A program made the translations under genes and the position numbers. Positions 12,501 through 27,500 of a DNA stretch of 64,000 nucleotides are shown one piece after another. The notes under the pieces were generated by a model, which worked only from the letters and a program-made list of their open reading frames with translations, did no database searches and was not told the origin of the DNA. Position 1 is the first letter of the stretch, and every line of letters begins with the position of its first letter. The stretch lies in NCBI GenBank assembly GCA_014549065.1, contig JACDOX010000156.1:1548538-1612537 (forward strand), in the 5' to 3' direction. Origin of the DNA: Cardinalis cardinalis. Its lineage: Eukaryota > Chordata > Aves > Passeriformes > Cardinalidae.

Positions 12501-15500
12501 AATGGTTCCATTCAAGTGCTGAAGTGGTTCTGATCATGAAACTTCTGGTGTTTTCTGCTAGTCCCTTGCTTGTTTAATAGATAGGAGATAAAACCTAAAA
12601 ACAGGGACCAAACATGTTGTCTTTAAACTAGTGATCATGCAAGAGAAGATACTCCCTTCCTCATAGCATTCTTTCCCTGACCAATGGTTTTCTTTATTCA
12701 CTCCTTCCATGTTTCATTAAAAATTCATTTCCTGACTAGTTTCTGATTTTGACTCACTTCTGCTCTTTTTCAAATTCATGCAGCATGACTGTCTATTCAG
12801 CATGGGAAAATTTCAGATATGGTTTCAAGTTACAAATATATAGTATCACAATTTCATGCTGTTGTTTTGAAGCCCTCTCTGTTCTGCAAGCTCAGGCCAT
12901 TGAATTTAGTCATTGCACTTTATAAGGGTAGATTTTTACAGAGAGATTTTGCTTTCCCCATTTCATTTTTCTCTTGACTCCTCACAGTCAATGGATCTCT
13001 TGCACTGAATTTTAGGCAGAAGGTAATAAATACATTTATTTGCATCTAGAATCAGCATTTAAGCCATAAGCTTGCATTGTGATGCCTCGGTATGCGTGTA
13101 CAATCATACCTGGAATTTGTGACTGTTTTTTTCCAGAATATAATGCATGGTTCACAATCCTGAAGCAATTTGAATATCCTGTTAGATTGCAACTATTTTT
13201 AGAGGGTCACAAAGGATGGTTATAGGTTTTGTCAAGACGGGCAGGAAAGTAGAGGAGGAGGAATTGTGCTCTGGGTTAAAAGTGAATCATAAACATATAG
13301 AGGTTAACTACAGTGACTGTGGAAGCCCTATCAAATGCCTCTGGATCAAGATCAGAAGGGACATCTCCAAGGGGGATCTTAGATTAGGCATCTGCTACTG
13401 GCCTCCAAACCATAACGAAAAGGGCAAAGAAGCACTTAATCAGGGTTGCTTAGCAACTTTTGGATAACAGATCATGGGTCTTTTTGGTGACTTCAACTAT
13501 CCAGACATTCTTGGTAGAGCAATACAGCAGGTCACAAAATTCATCAAGTTCCTGGAATGCATTCAGGACTGCTTCCTCATACAAATGTTAGATGTGCTAG
13601 CCAGGAATGAGGCATGGCTGGACTGGCTGCTCACTAACCAAGGAAACCAGCTTTGTAATATCTCACTTAGTGATGGCTTTGGCTACAGTGATCACAATAT
13701 TGTGGAGTTTGGGGTCTGGCTGTGCACTCTGAAGGTTAATACTAAGGCAAAGGAAAGTGTTATGGAAAGAATCCTCCTAGGAGCCATCACAAGTCAGATG
13801 AAGCATATGATTGGGAAATGCCAGCATGGGTTCACCAAGGCCAAATTGTGCTTGACAAACCTGATGGCCTTCCATGGTGAAGTAANCTGCTTGGTTGATG
13901 GGGGAAAGCTGTGGATGTTGTCTACCTGTGTTTCTCCAAGGCTTTCTTCACGGTCTCTCACAGCTTTCTGGTGAAGTTGGGTAACAACTCTGCTGGACAA
14001 CTTCCTGTCCAGTTGTTGTGTAACAGTCTGGACAAGCTGCCCGTGCAGTGGCTGGGGAACTGACCCACAGGCAGCACCCAGAGTGAGGGTAAATGGCTCC
14101 TTTTCAACTGGAGACTGGCACAAGCGGGGTCCCCCAGGGATTGGTGCTGGGCCCAGTGCTGTTTCATGTCTTCATATGTGGTCATCCAGAGCGCTTAAAA
14201 CCACTCAGGGATGAAGTGAACACTTTGAAAGGGAGAACCGTGCTGCAGGAAAACCTGGAAGGTTGAGGCTGGAGAGTGGGCAAAGAAGAACCTTTTGAAG
14301 TTTAGCAAGGACAGGTGTAAGGTCTTTCACCTGGGAAAACAAATCCCGGAGGGCAGCACAGGCTGGGAGCACAAGGCTGAGGAGCAGTTCTGTGGAAAGG
14401 GACCAGGGAGTCCCAGTGAGCAAAAAGCTCAGTAAGAGTGAGGAGTTGCTGCTGGAGCAAAGGAGCCCAGTGAGGGCTTGGGCTGCATCAACAGGGGCAT
14501 CAGCAGCAGAGATTGTCCCATTCTTGTCTGTGTTTGTCAGGCCACACCTGGAATACTGTTGTCTGTTTTGGTCTCCACTGTACAAAAAAGATACAGACAG
14601 GCTGAGGAGGGTGGAGAGGAGGGCCACAGAGATGATCAGAGGGCTGAGAAGCCTGACGTGTTTGGAGAGGCTGAGGGAGTTGGGTTTGTTCAACCTTGAG
14701 AAAGGATGGTTGAGGGGAAACTTACCACCATGTTACAGTATCTGAAGGGTGGTTACAAAGAAGATAAAGGCCCTATTTTTACATGGAAAATATGAGGGAT
14801 AATGGGTAAAGTTACTGCTGGGGATATTCTACTTGAACACAAGTAGAAATATTTCACAGTGAAAACAGTGAAATAAAGTCCCAGTGGAGTGGAATAAACT
14901 CCTCAGAATTGGTGGATTCCCATTTTTGAGGTTTGGCTTGACTGGGGGCTTAGCTGTCTTGTCTAGATCATGCTTTTGTCAAGAAAGGTTGAACATAATG
15001 GGATAATGGTTGAACTTTTTGAGGTCCCTTCCAACCTGCTATTCTGTGATTCCATGCTGAGTTAGAACTCCATGTGTAAGTTATTTGGGTAATTTGAAAA
15101 GTTTTGCTTTGTATTTAGTGATTCTTTAAAATATTTTAATTTAAAATTTGAATAAAAATCACTGTGATCTAGGATGTGAAGATGAGAGGGTGTTGTTATT
15201 ATGAAAATGATCAAAGTGTTTAGCTGTAATATTATGATAAAGAACAGAAGCCTGCTTTTAGCAAACTCATGCTTGGATTCTTACTTTTTCCACAGACTGC
15301 ATCCTCCGCTATTAAAGGTGCTATCCAGTTGGGAATAGGATACACAGTAGGAAATCTTACATCAAAACCAGACAGAGATGTTCTTATGCAAGACTTCTAT
15401 GTAGTGGAAAGTGTCTTTCTACCAAGGTAAGAACAAGCACACTGGATTTTTCCTCAATAAAATTTCATAATTAAACTCTTAACGAAGTATTTTGAACCAG

Positions 15501-18500
15501 TTTTGTTTTCCAGTTCTAACAAAATTGTGTTAGAGGAAGTATAATGTATGAAACTTGAAAACTTTCTGGTCTTCATGTTGTCATTGGAAAGGAAGGTAGA
15601 GAGAGTTGGAAAGGTCATACTTCATCTGAATATTTGAGACTTAGCATTTATAGAGAGGGAAAGTAATTTTGACACTTTCAATTAAAGGAGTTTTCAGTTT
15701 GAATTTAAAGTGATTTGTGAATCTGACATTCACATTTGATTAGTTGCGTATTAGTTTCTTGATGGTAATACTTGATATTTTGTTGAGGAATTTTTAAAAT
15801 TTATGAAAATTCAAGTCCTGCCATTTAAAGTATAATATAAAAATTTATACTACAACATTGCCTTATATTTACACTATAAAATTCTATCCAGGACTCTAGT
15901 CTGTGGCAACACTCATCTCCTACAAGATATGCTGATTACAGGTTGTGCACCTTTACTGCTTTGCTTCCTCGGCTTGCATCACTGCCAAGCTGATGGTATA
16001 GAAATTGTAACAATACAATTATGCTCATAGGGAAATCAAGGTTATACTGATTTTTTGGTGTTCAGAAGGTGAAGTACAGTGCCATGTACCCTTTCCAAGT
16101 TAGATGTGCTAGCAAGTGATGAAAAAAGTTTAGGAGAAATGTATTTCAAAACCAGGATGACTTACTCTGTTGAGTGTTTTCTGGATTTTCAGAAGTGCTA
16201 AATACAGTCATTTAGGTAAGAACTTGTTATCTATATAATCTTTCCTGGATTTGGGATTGATTTCTATCAGTTTTTCAAAATTTAGTTTATGTGCAGTTTG
16301 AATGTTACTTCATAAGATGTTTCAAATAATTTATAATCCTTAGTATTTAGTGGTGCCACTAAACAAAGTTAAATTAAGCATGTACAAAATAATCGCATAC
16401 ACTTTAAATTTTGGTATTTCCTCCTGTAAATTTCCTTGATTTTTGTTGAAGTGAGATATCCTTAAGGAAAAAAAATTGTTGTGTGAAATGAAGCTTTTGC
16501 ATTAATTCCTTGTAGTTGAGGGTATTCATATCCTTGTTTTGGTGTTAATGATAGGGTTCGTGCACAGGTTAGTAATATTTCTTTTGTAGATTAGGAAGAT
16601 ATAGAGAAGTTAACTATATGAATGTGTTTTCATACACTATAATTGCAAAATTTTTTTTTAAAAATCCAACTTACAGGTAAGAAATTTGTATATCATGTGA
16701 CGAAGCTTTTATTAGTGAGAAAAATGTCTGCCTATGACAGTGATAGAGGCTTCCATGGTATGTTTGCTATAGAAGATCTGTTCATGAAAACTAAATGCAA
16801 CCGACATGCTAAAACTGTTTTATTACATAGCATGGTTTGAGAGAGAAAATTTATTCTCTTTCTTTTTAAACATAATTTTAAAGGAACAAGTAAAATAAAA
16901 TGGTTTGTAGTCCATAGCATTGCATGTGCCTTCTTTCCTGTGAGACTTGTATGCATGTACACACAGAAATGAGATTTACTTGTTTTGTATTGGTGATAAG
17001 GAAGAGTAGGGAGGCATCCCTTCTGGCTTGAAAAAAAACCCAAAAGGCAGAAGGAAGAGACTGATTGCACTAATGTAAAATTGAATAGAAAAGCTTTAGT
17101 AGTGCCTTCCCGGACAGTTTCCTATTAAAAAAATCTTTTGAGGAAAATTAGGCAAATGAAAGTAATGGCCAAAGCAGTGTAATTTTGGGTGAGCCATCTT
17201 AACTGTAACAAAGAACCTCTCCATAAAGAGCACTTGTTGACAACATTATCTATGGAATTAAAAGTTGGCTATCTATAGCAATCTCTTCAAATGACTTGAT
17301 TTCTTGTGCTGATGCACAGAAATGTCCAGTTTCAAATTCTTGCTATGTCTCAGTGTAACATCCACTTTTATTTATCTAAATTATATTCAACCAGAAGTGT
17401 ATTACTGTGCATGAATTGTTATACGTTAAGATTGCACAAAATTAATACAGGATTGTTTCTTGCTGGTTCAGAGTATTGGAATGTTGTTTCATGATGGCAT
17501 TATGTGGATTCGTCCTGAGTCGTGTCAATAGGTAACTTCATTACCCATGTTTGAAGCAAAAAGCAAAGGCTGCACATTCTTTACAGCTGGAACTGCACTC
17601 CCAAGATGCACCTCAGGTGCTCTTTGCTTTTTTCAAGGGGGGTACCTACTTGTGATGGCAGCATTCTTAAAAGTAATTACTGTAATGACTTTTATTTTGG
17701 TCTCATTTGGATTGGTCTGGATTAAAAGCAATTAGTGGAAATTAGTTACACCAGCAGGTGAAATGAGTTGACCTTTACCTGGAAGTACCCTGGAGCTAGC
17801 TGAGATTGAATAAACTTTTTGCAGAAGTTTGCAGCAGAAGGAGAACCTTACAGTGCAGCAAGAGTGGTGCTGAAACAGGTGCTTATCCAGCAAGGAGCAG
17901 TATTTTTCCACTTGCTTTGGGTACAATTAATTCATCTGCAATTTCAAACAGCTGTCAGCTGAACTTCCCCTTCATTTTGGCAATTTCACAGCAACCTGAC
18001 CCTTTGTATGGTGTCCTGCTCCACCTTCCTCCCATGTTTTCTCTGTCTTACCTCTGTCTGGCAGTGAGGTGAGAAGGCTGTTTTTCAGTCATAGGCACAC
18101 CTGCTTCTTTGACAGCAGCAGGGGCACTGTTAATGTAACAGTGGTAAGACAGACTTAAGCTAGTAGAAATGCAACACAATGCAGCCTATGCACCAGTGAG
18201 CAGAAGAGTTTTATGTCTGCCCTTTTATAGTTAGGAGAAAATAGTTAACACTTGTTTATGAATTTTATAGGTTGAAGAGGATAGTTTCTGCACACCTCTC
18301 AAGACCCTGAAATAGCCCTCAACCTGTATGTCTGCTTCAGTAGTCATACTGAAGCATTCAGGATTCATTAAGAAGGGAGAAAAATATCAGGGAAAAAAGT
18401 GGTTAGGTCAGATCTGAACATAACTGCTCTGTGTATTTTGGGAGCTACTGATGTAAATCAGAAGTAACTCCCTGGATTGCAGGTTATTCCTGGTCCAGAG

Positions 18501-21500
18501 TTACTCGGTAACTGTGTTAAATTAGTCAGAGTTTAGCCCAGTTAATTTACGTGTTTATTTCTGGAAGTGACTATGAGTGAAGTACAGGTGTCTGTACTTC
18601 TGTTGTGTCTGTTTGCTGCTGTGGATTTGAATTGCAAAGGTGCTTGCCTTCATTTGCACATCGTAGTGGTGGAGGGCCTTTCATCCCGTTCTCTTCAAGC
18701 TCCCCAGGAGTTTGTATAACTTGTTGGTTTTGGAAAACAAGTTATTACTGGAAGCTGCTATAATGGTGTTCATTGAGAACGACTATCCAGATAGAGTTAA
18801 AATAGTACTATGCAAATTTGCTGCTAGGATGGAGAAACAAAATGCACCCTGCACTGACCTACTTGATTCTGAAGAGACAGTGCCTGAAGTCACCACCCTA
18901 CCCACTGAACAGAGTGAAACCACAATGGAAACTACTCCGAGTAACCTCTGTTCTGGCTTTTCAACTCTGCTTTGGAAATATAGCAACAGAGGTGCTTACC
19001 TGGTGTTAGTAGTGCTGCTAAAGAGGCTGGAGGGTTTGGTGGGAAGCTTGTTCATCCTGCATGTACTCTCTGTGCACAGTCCTGTTATGAGCTGTGACGG
19101 GCATATTTGTGTCCATCTTCCTTGGCTGGAAGCACTTCCCGGTAGCACAGTTTGCTTCCAGTTAGTCGTTTGTACAATGTGGCTTCAGCAATATTTTGTC
19201 AGCCCTTTGCCTTGGTGGTGGTGCTGGCTCCAAGTGAGATGGCCTTGGTTAGAATGGCTCGTTGCTCACCTAGATCTCGTAAGCCTAGATCTGGTGGGCA
19301 GTGGTGCCTCAAACTGGTTGCTGGACCATGGGGCTGTGGAGCTGCTTTTGAGTTGGCAGTGTAGGCAACTTATTAAGCTCTTCCATTGGACACAGAAGGA
19401 GGTCCATTTTCTGTGGTGACTGAAAAGCCAAACAGAAGCTGCTACATAATATCAGCTAGTTTTGGCTAGGAAGCTTTAGAAATGCAGAACGTTTCAAGCC
19501 AGACAGTATGTTTCAGCCTGCATTTTTTGTGTTTTTAGATACAGGCTGCTTCTAAGCACAGCTGTTGAATTTCATCCTTTTTTGCAACAAGTTGTTGGTC
19601 AGTCTTATGCACTTCCCTTGCTAATAAGCTTTTATTGCAGGGTCTAGACCCTGCATATTGAGAACAGTTGCTATGGTTTCTAATTGAGCTGGGAAGTGTG
19701 TTACATGCCCGATCAGCTGTAGGCACTCTGCAGCTATAATCTGTACACTGAACTGGTTCATTTACAAATTGCTTTCTTGTAATGCTAATGAAAGATTATT
19801 CAATACTTTCTGCTCTTTAATGTCAGAAGCTTACCGTTGTATTGTGATAGCATTTGAATAACAGCCCAAATAAGTAGTCAAAGTACTAAGAAGGTAAAAA
19901 CTTTACTTGGCCAGTCTGGGTTCTACCCTACATATACAACTGAAGTGTACTGCTTTCTAGTATCTTTTTGAGGACTGATTGAGAAAACTGATACTTACCC
20001 TTGGAAATATCTTTATATCAAACCTGTATCATAGGTTAGCTGATGAACTAAGTAATGTATTTGTAGTATAGAATGCTTTGTAGTATAGAATGCTCTACAA
20101 GTTTAGCCTGACTAGTATTTAAATGTTCAGACTAATGATGAGTTGTGTAACTTACACCATGATACATGTTTCCTGTGGGCAGTTTCACAAGAAAGATAAA
20201 ATGACCTGAATATTCTGATAAAGTGCTGCTGCTCTTCCTTGGTGCTTTGGTTGCAGAGATGCACACACTCAAGCTCTGACAGGGTTTTTACAGTTTGTGA
20301 GTGGAGTGATCGCACAGAGAGGAGGTTGCAAAACAAATATTAGAAATGGGGATACTTTGACAAAAGCAAAGTCTGGTATGAATTACTGGACTCAGCTACT
20401 TCTGTTACCAACAACTGATTGGTAAACCTGATAACCTGAATAGTTGTATAATTATGTAGACTCTTAAACTATTTTTCAAGTACTCTGAGATCCTGTATTT
20501 TAATAGCATTTCCAGTTGGTTATAAAATAATAATATCTCCGTTATTGTAAGTAAATGCTTCTGTATTCAACTGTTAAGTAGATATGATTGACTTGACCTG
20601 TTTTTATGTTACTGACTATTCCTAATTATATTTCAAAGCTGACTTGCAGGGAACCTCTCAGGACAGCATTTGGTAACTGGAAGTTTAGGAAAATGGAAGT
20701 GAGAAAAGAGGATGTTACCACTGGGCTTTACCTCACAGTATGAAGAAAACACAGACACACCTATTTGAACAGATAAACATGATACCTACTTCCAGCATGT
20801 GGGAAATTGTGCTTTCCTGAAATTACACCCAGGAAAGAAACATATCAAAGTGCTACCTGACCTGCAGCATGTATTTTTTTGATACAGTTTTTAGAGCTGA
20901 AACACATTGTGATGAATTTTTTAAAAGCAGCTGTATTCAAGAGCAATGAAACTGAAATTGGATAATATTAGTTTTTAAGGTTGAGAGCATTTAAGTTTAG
21001 ACATTTTATTTTGATTTTACAATCTAAAGAGTAATTGCTTTCACTGCAAGAACTGATGTGTTCCTCCTCTTCAGTTTTTTTACAATACACACAGAAAAGT
21101 TTTACACAGGGTCACAACTACAGACTAATTCTTTTGATAACAACTCTGTCAGAGCCATTGAACAATCCTCAGTGATGAAGGCTTGTTACTAAGATATGCA
21201 GCTGGCTTTCTCTGCTGCCTCAGGTAGATGTGGTATCTCCTGAGTACATCCTACCAGGGTGAGGCCATAGTAAAGAAAAGCTGCCAAGAAATGTATCTGG
21301 GTGTCTTGTTTAGCAAAGTTTTACAGCCATGGGGTTAACCATTAAAAATGTAATTTGTTTTACTTCACTTTTAGTTTGATATTGCACCACCTAGGCTTTA
21401 AATCCACTCTCAGCATTTACAAAGGGGCAGGCTTAGAGGCACATACTGTCATTTCTAGGTGTGCTTGATTTTAAAAAAATAAAAATTACAATATAAGTAT

Positions 21501-24500
21501 TAAAACAAACTTGCGTTTTAAGCTTAGTGTCTCTCCTTTAGTCTGCCTATGAATATTTTTCTTTTGTGGGGTATAACATCTAAGGTTATTAAAATACCTC
21601 ATAAATTACAATTGCTGCCTAATCATTCCAAAGCCTGTATTTTGTTGTCGTAACTCATATAGAAAGACTTGAATTGCTCAAGATTGCCGGAATCAGAGCT
21701 AATTTTAAAGTCTTTGTCTTTGTTTTTCTGGTAGACCTGTGCTTAAACTAGCTGAGACGGAAGTTACGTGGTTACCCCCTTCCTTATTATGTCCAAAGCA
21801 CCATTTTACAAATTTAACTTTTTGTCAATGGATCATGGGCATTTTTTTGTTAAATTTCAAAGATGTAATCATCCCCTTTTCATCCCTTCATTTGTAATTC
21901 CCTAGACTGATTAAAAATCATTATATGTAGTACTTTGCACATACACTTTAATCCCATGAGACTGAAACTGTAAAATGCATCAAGAAAATGTGAAGAGAAA
22001 CCACAGAATACATTCTTTCAATAGCTAGTAGAGTGGAATGTGAATAATTTTAAACAGGGTAGGGATGTACTTAGATCAAACCTTCTGTACAGTGGAGTTC
22101 GTCTTTTTCCAGAAAGAGCAAGGCTGTACTCAATTCATACTTGTCATACGAGCTTCAAATTGATAAGAAATTTGAAAGGTTTCCATTACTGTTAGAAATT
22201 ACTGGAAGTGAGAATGCTTTTTCTGTTGGAAGTACAATCAGGAAAACCTCAAAACTATTTTCCAGCGTACTAACAAGAAATCTTAAATTTGTGTCAAGCT
22301 TGCTTCATTAATTACAGAAGAGCTTACTGTTGGGATCCGTAAACTATTCTGTTAGGTAGAGAAGCTGAAACTAATTAATATGATTAACAGAAACAGAGTA
22401 TGGTAAAATACTCTGTAGACTTAAAACAGAAAGTTTTTAAAGATGATTTTATAAAGAATAAGGAAAGCTGTCTGTATAGTGAAATTGACTGTTATATCTG
22501 TAATATATAGTATCTATTGTCTTCTAAATACATGGAATTGCCTTCTATGTAGAAACTGTTCCAAAATAATTGCTCTGTTTAGCAATAAATGTCCACTTGC
22601 TATGCGTTACTGTGCACCTGTGGACCCAGCATTGGTCATTTTACTCCATATGCACTTATGAAATGTCTCAGAACTGTCCCATTGTCATAGCAAAACTCCT
22701 ACCTTCATCTCACCTTAGTGAAGTGACAGAACGTGTTCTGGTATAGTAAGGACATGTAATCTACTTGCTGACATGCTTTCACAGGAGAAGATTTTGAGTT
22801 ACAGCTGCAGGAAGCAGATTTAGAAAAGTGTTTAGTACCTAAGTATAAAACTTAATAAAAAAGTTTAGATGCTTTATATTCCCTGACAATTATGTGATAC
22901 TTCAGTAGAGAATACTCATTTCTATTATTTTCTTCATCTTATGACAATTAAATGCATTTACAAGTATGACCCCAGGTTTCCAGTGCAACTATATGACCAC
23001 TGGGGCATCCTCATATTGTACAAAAATTCAGAGAGTCACAACCAGCTGTATAAAACTTAATGTCAGACAAATCTAGCAGTGTTCTGAGCAGTAGAAAGGC
23101 CTTATGAAAGAGCATTAGTCTATCTTAACTGTAAAGAAATACTATCTTTAGCTTGTATCCTACTGATTTCCATTTTCAACTCTATAATGGAGCAATAAAG
23201 CATATGTGGACTTGATTTTGATATCTTGGAATCATACTGCAGTAAATATAGAGTGATCAGAGGAGTTCTTTAGAACTAAGCAGCCTTTATTATTACCTGT
23301 AGGGCTTAGCACTCCAAGAAGCAGCAGTACATACATTTCTGGAGACTGAGAAAGCTTGTTCACCTCCTGTCACTGGAACAGTTCAGTTGTGTGGGGTTTG
23401 GCAGCACAGGGGCAGCTAGGTAGGTTGAGTAGGCTTCTGTCATCGAACTGTTAATGAAAAGTAGCAAGTTCATATGACAAATATTAATTGTACAGGATGA
23501 AAGCTCTTAAATTCTTTCATTATATTTAATTTTTATTCATGATCTTTTTCAGGAATGTTGCTTAACATTTATTGTTTTTCATACCTGTGTGAATTTGTAG
23601 CCTTTTTTACTTTTTGGTGTCCTTTGGATATTCTTTTTGCCAAGCATAATGGTACATTCTGCATTACTGAATAATTTAGTTACAGTAAATGAATAAAGAA
23701 GTGCTGGAAAAGCTAATTTCAGCAACTGTATCAAGTCTTGGATTTTGTATTTCTCTATTTATCAAACCATTCAGACATGGACCAAAATGATAAGAACAGT
23801 AGAACAGAGCAGCACTTTACTGTTATCAAGGAAGGTGGAACACAACGGCACAGTCTTGGAGAAATAAATAAAGGCAAACAGAAGTAATGCAAAACACAAG
23901 CAGTATGCCAGCTCAGCTCTGGCTGGCAAAGTAGAAGTTGTGCAAAACAATGATATCGCACTTACTCGGAAGCAGAAGTCAAGGAACAGCCACATAGAAA
24001 CGACACCGGACATTGAATACAGATCCCAAAGAATCGGATAAAGGCTTCCACTAAGGGGTGTGATTATGTCAAAAAAGTCAAGTAAGTGGGGATAGCTAAT
24101 GAATATATAATCAGTGTGTATCATAAAAACTCTGTTCACATGACTCTCAGGGCCCTTGATTAGAGGAAAGATACCCAGAGAGACCAGCAGGCTGTAATAA
24201 AGACCTACTTTCTAATATTCTAATAAAAATATGTTAGAAAGTTTCTATCTGGCTGATTTCAGTATCAAAACTTTGTCTTAAAGGTGCTCTTGTTTGTTTT
24301 GAAATCACAGTGTAGAACTTTATTCTTCTGCTTAAAAGGCCTCTCTTTTTCTATCATAAATGAATCCATGGGCATAGGGTTGTTTTTTGTTTTAATCTAG
24401 CAGCATTTTGCTGCTGACTTTTATTTGTATCTAGTATTCATCTGAAGAGTTTTGTAACTCAGGCTAAAAATACAGTGAGGTGATAAATATAAAACAAGGA

Positions 24501-27500
24501 AAAGAGCTAAGGAGTACAGGTAACGAACAGGACGAGCTGGAAGCCATAAAGTAGCAGGAAAGCCATGACATAGTCACTACCAGAGGAGCATGGTGGGATG
24601 AGCAGAGTGCTGCACTGGATGGCTACAAGCTCTTCAGAAAGGACAGGCAAGGAAGGAGAGGTGTGGGGTGGCTCTGTACAGTAGGGAGTGTTTTGAGTGT
24701 ACAGAGCTCAAGGCTAGCGATGAGAAGGTTGAGTGCCTACGGGTGACAATCGGGGAAAGGCTGAAAAGGCAGATATCCTGGTAGGAGTCTGTTATAGACC
24801 CCCAACCAGGATGAGGAGGTGGATGAACTATTCTATGATGTGATGCTGATATGTCATGATTGTAAGCCCTTGTTCTTGTGGGTGATTTTAACCTGCCAGA
24901 TGTCTGCTGGAAATTCAACATCAGAGAGGAGGCAGTCAAGGAGATTCCTGGAGTATGTGAAGATAACTTCTCAACATAGCTGAGAAGTCAGCCTCCCAGG
25001 GGAGCTACCCTGCTGGATCTGCTGCTTACAAACAGAGAAGGGCTGGTGGGAGACGCTGTGATTGGAGCCATCTTGAGCGCAGCAACCATGACACAAGAGT
25101 TTGCAGTACTCGGAGGAGTCAATCTCTACCCTAGACTTCTGAAATGCAGACTTTGTCCTGTTCATGTCTAAACATGATCTTTATGCAAATGCATACAGGT
25201 GGTGAAAATAGTAATTTCCTTTAAGGTGAGGAAAAGGAATTTGCTGGCAGTGTCTCTCATGGACATTTCTGTTAGTGGTTAATGATAATAGAGAGGTTTA
25301 TCTGCATTTATGCTCTTTTTTCAGCAGGGGAACAGTCAAGTTAGGCAGCTTAGCAGTGAAACTAGCTGCTAATAATTATTCAGTAATTTGGTTTGGTTTG
25401 TTTTTGTTTTCAGTGAAGGGAGCAATCTTACCCCTGCTCATCATTACCCTGACTTCAGATTTAAGACATATGCACCTCTTGCCTTCCGCTATTTCAGAGA
25501 ACTTTTTGGTATCAAGCCTGATGACTATTTGGTAAGAGCCTGCAGTTTTCCTTTGAGTTACAAACTATTATAAAGCATGCTAGTTTTATTGTGGCAGAAA
25601 GGAATTCTTAAAGTGTGCCCAAATCAGTAAGAAATTTTGTGTGTGGAGGGGTACATAACTAGAGAACATTTTTAGTGGTGACAAAATTTTTACTTCTTTA
25701 TCTTTGAGATGATTAATGTTAAAAAACCTGCTTTGTTAATTGACTAGAGCAACATCCATGTCATTTAGATAATTTTTCTAGAGAAGTTATGATCAGTAGT
25801 TTGTGACTTTTATCAATTCAGTTCCAACTAAGTACTTTTGTGTGATTTGTGTTATGCACATCATTACAAAGTAAAGTCTGCAAAAGTTTCTGTCTACCTT
25901 TGAGGCTCATGGATGACAGACTAAAAATGAAGCATTTTAGAATGAATCCTTTGTTCTCTCTATTTTGTAAATTGAAGACTTATTCTTTCACAATGTTCAG
26001 TTTACACTAGAAAAAAAGTTACAAATTTGCTGACTTTGTAAAAGCAGGCTTTACTTGGTGGAACCACTTTATATACTGCCAGAACAAGTATTTGCTATTT
26101 TATTTCTCCTGTAGCTCTGCTTTTGGAAGGGTAGGGTCAATGCTGAGCTGGATTTTCTTCAAGATGTTTGCCCATCTTCTAGATGTTTGCCTAATGTTTG
26201 GTTTGTTTCATGGTGGGTCACCCAAGAAACCAGAGTCCTGGTAAAAATTAGCGACTTTATATGTAAGTTTTTGAATGAGCTTTAATATGCTGAATGAGCT
26301 TTTGTTCTATTATTGATAATGGCTTCTTTAAGACCAAAAGAATTTGAAAGGGCTTGGGTGAATAAAAAAGAAAATTTGATTAAATGTTTCTGAAATATTA
26401 ATATACTACTAAATAAATTGTTTCTGTTGTGTTCAAGTGTGCTATAATGGGGTTTTCTTCCTAGATGAACAATAAGCCTGATTTTGTTTTTATTTAGGTT
26501 GAATATGGGTGTCTTAATGTGGGTGTCTTATTTTAATTCTTTAGTGCTATGTATGTATTTTGTGTTAGTAGTCCTCATGACCATAGTTACATATAAAAAA
26601 AAAGATAATTATTTGAATTATAAATGGTAGTAGCAAGGAAATAAAGTTGTTTGGGAATTTTATAAGTCATAGAGTCATAGAATGGTTTTGATTGGAAGGG
26701 GCTCAAATATGATTTATTTCCAACTTGACTGCCATGGGCAGGGACATCTTCCCCTACACTAGGTTGCCCAAATCCAGCCTGGTATTGAACATTTCTGGAG
26801 GTGGGACATTCACAACTTCTCTAGACCACACATTCTGGCACCTCACCATCCTTAGACTGAAGAATTTCTTTCTTCCACTGACCACAACTCTTAGAGTCTG
26901 ACCAATGCCTTATCCTCTGAGTTATCCATCTATCAGATCTATGCCTCTCCAGATTAGAGACAAGGACATAATGGGTGACAGTTGTGTCATTATGTAATGT
27001 GCTGTTTATCTTATCTCTTTCTATCGTCTTGGTAAAAGCTGATGTGGGCTGTGTTGCCAGCTGCTAAAAGGACTGTGCTTCCTAGGGCAAGGTTATTATC
27101 ACCTGCAACTTCTTTTCCATCTAAGGAAGCTTTTCCAGTAGCAGAAATTAAAGTTTATACAAAGACTGCATGCTGTGAATAAGATTTGTGACAGTCATTT
27201 TAACTACGAAAAGACTATTCCCTGAGGGAAGTTACTAGTAAGACAACTTGTTGCAGATTCTTTTTTCTCTTGGCACAGGAAAACACACAAGTATGTATGT
27301 AGTAAATTATTGTCCAGCTGTGGCTGAAGGGCATGTGAAGTAAAATAAGAGTAGAAATTACAGCAAGCATATGTGAGTTTACACTGTTAATTTGAAGTGA
27401 CAAAGCTCAAGATTTAAAGCTTCACCTTTTCCAAGGAGGATGAGCAGTACCACACTGTAGGAGTCAGACAGGATAACAAGTGAAAATACATTTGAACAGC

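Larger units (their letters stand above)
3512..15295 (+). other. PIP5K1B intron 1
   Basis: About 11.8 kb. It holds a short CR1 tail (5108-5192), T/G-rich tracts (6189-6340, 6665-6775, 9656-9733), a probable solo LTR (about 11420-11935) and a 1.85-kb CR1 (13205-15055). I recognise nothing in the remaining AT-rich sequence, including 7300-8250. Undetermined bases occur at 4317, 7377, 12329 and 13886. Confidence 0.85.
15427..25413 (+). other. PIP5K1B intron 2
   Basis: About 10 kb. It contains an unexplained open frame (18712-19419), a perfect 17-bp tandem pair (20060-20093) and a CR1 fragment (24500-25170). The rest is AT-rich with nothing recognised. Confidence 0.85.

Noticed and set aside
14205..14693. 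162-codon minus-strand open frame
   Set aside because: It is antisense to the RT C-terminal part of the CR1 at 13205-15055.
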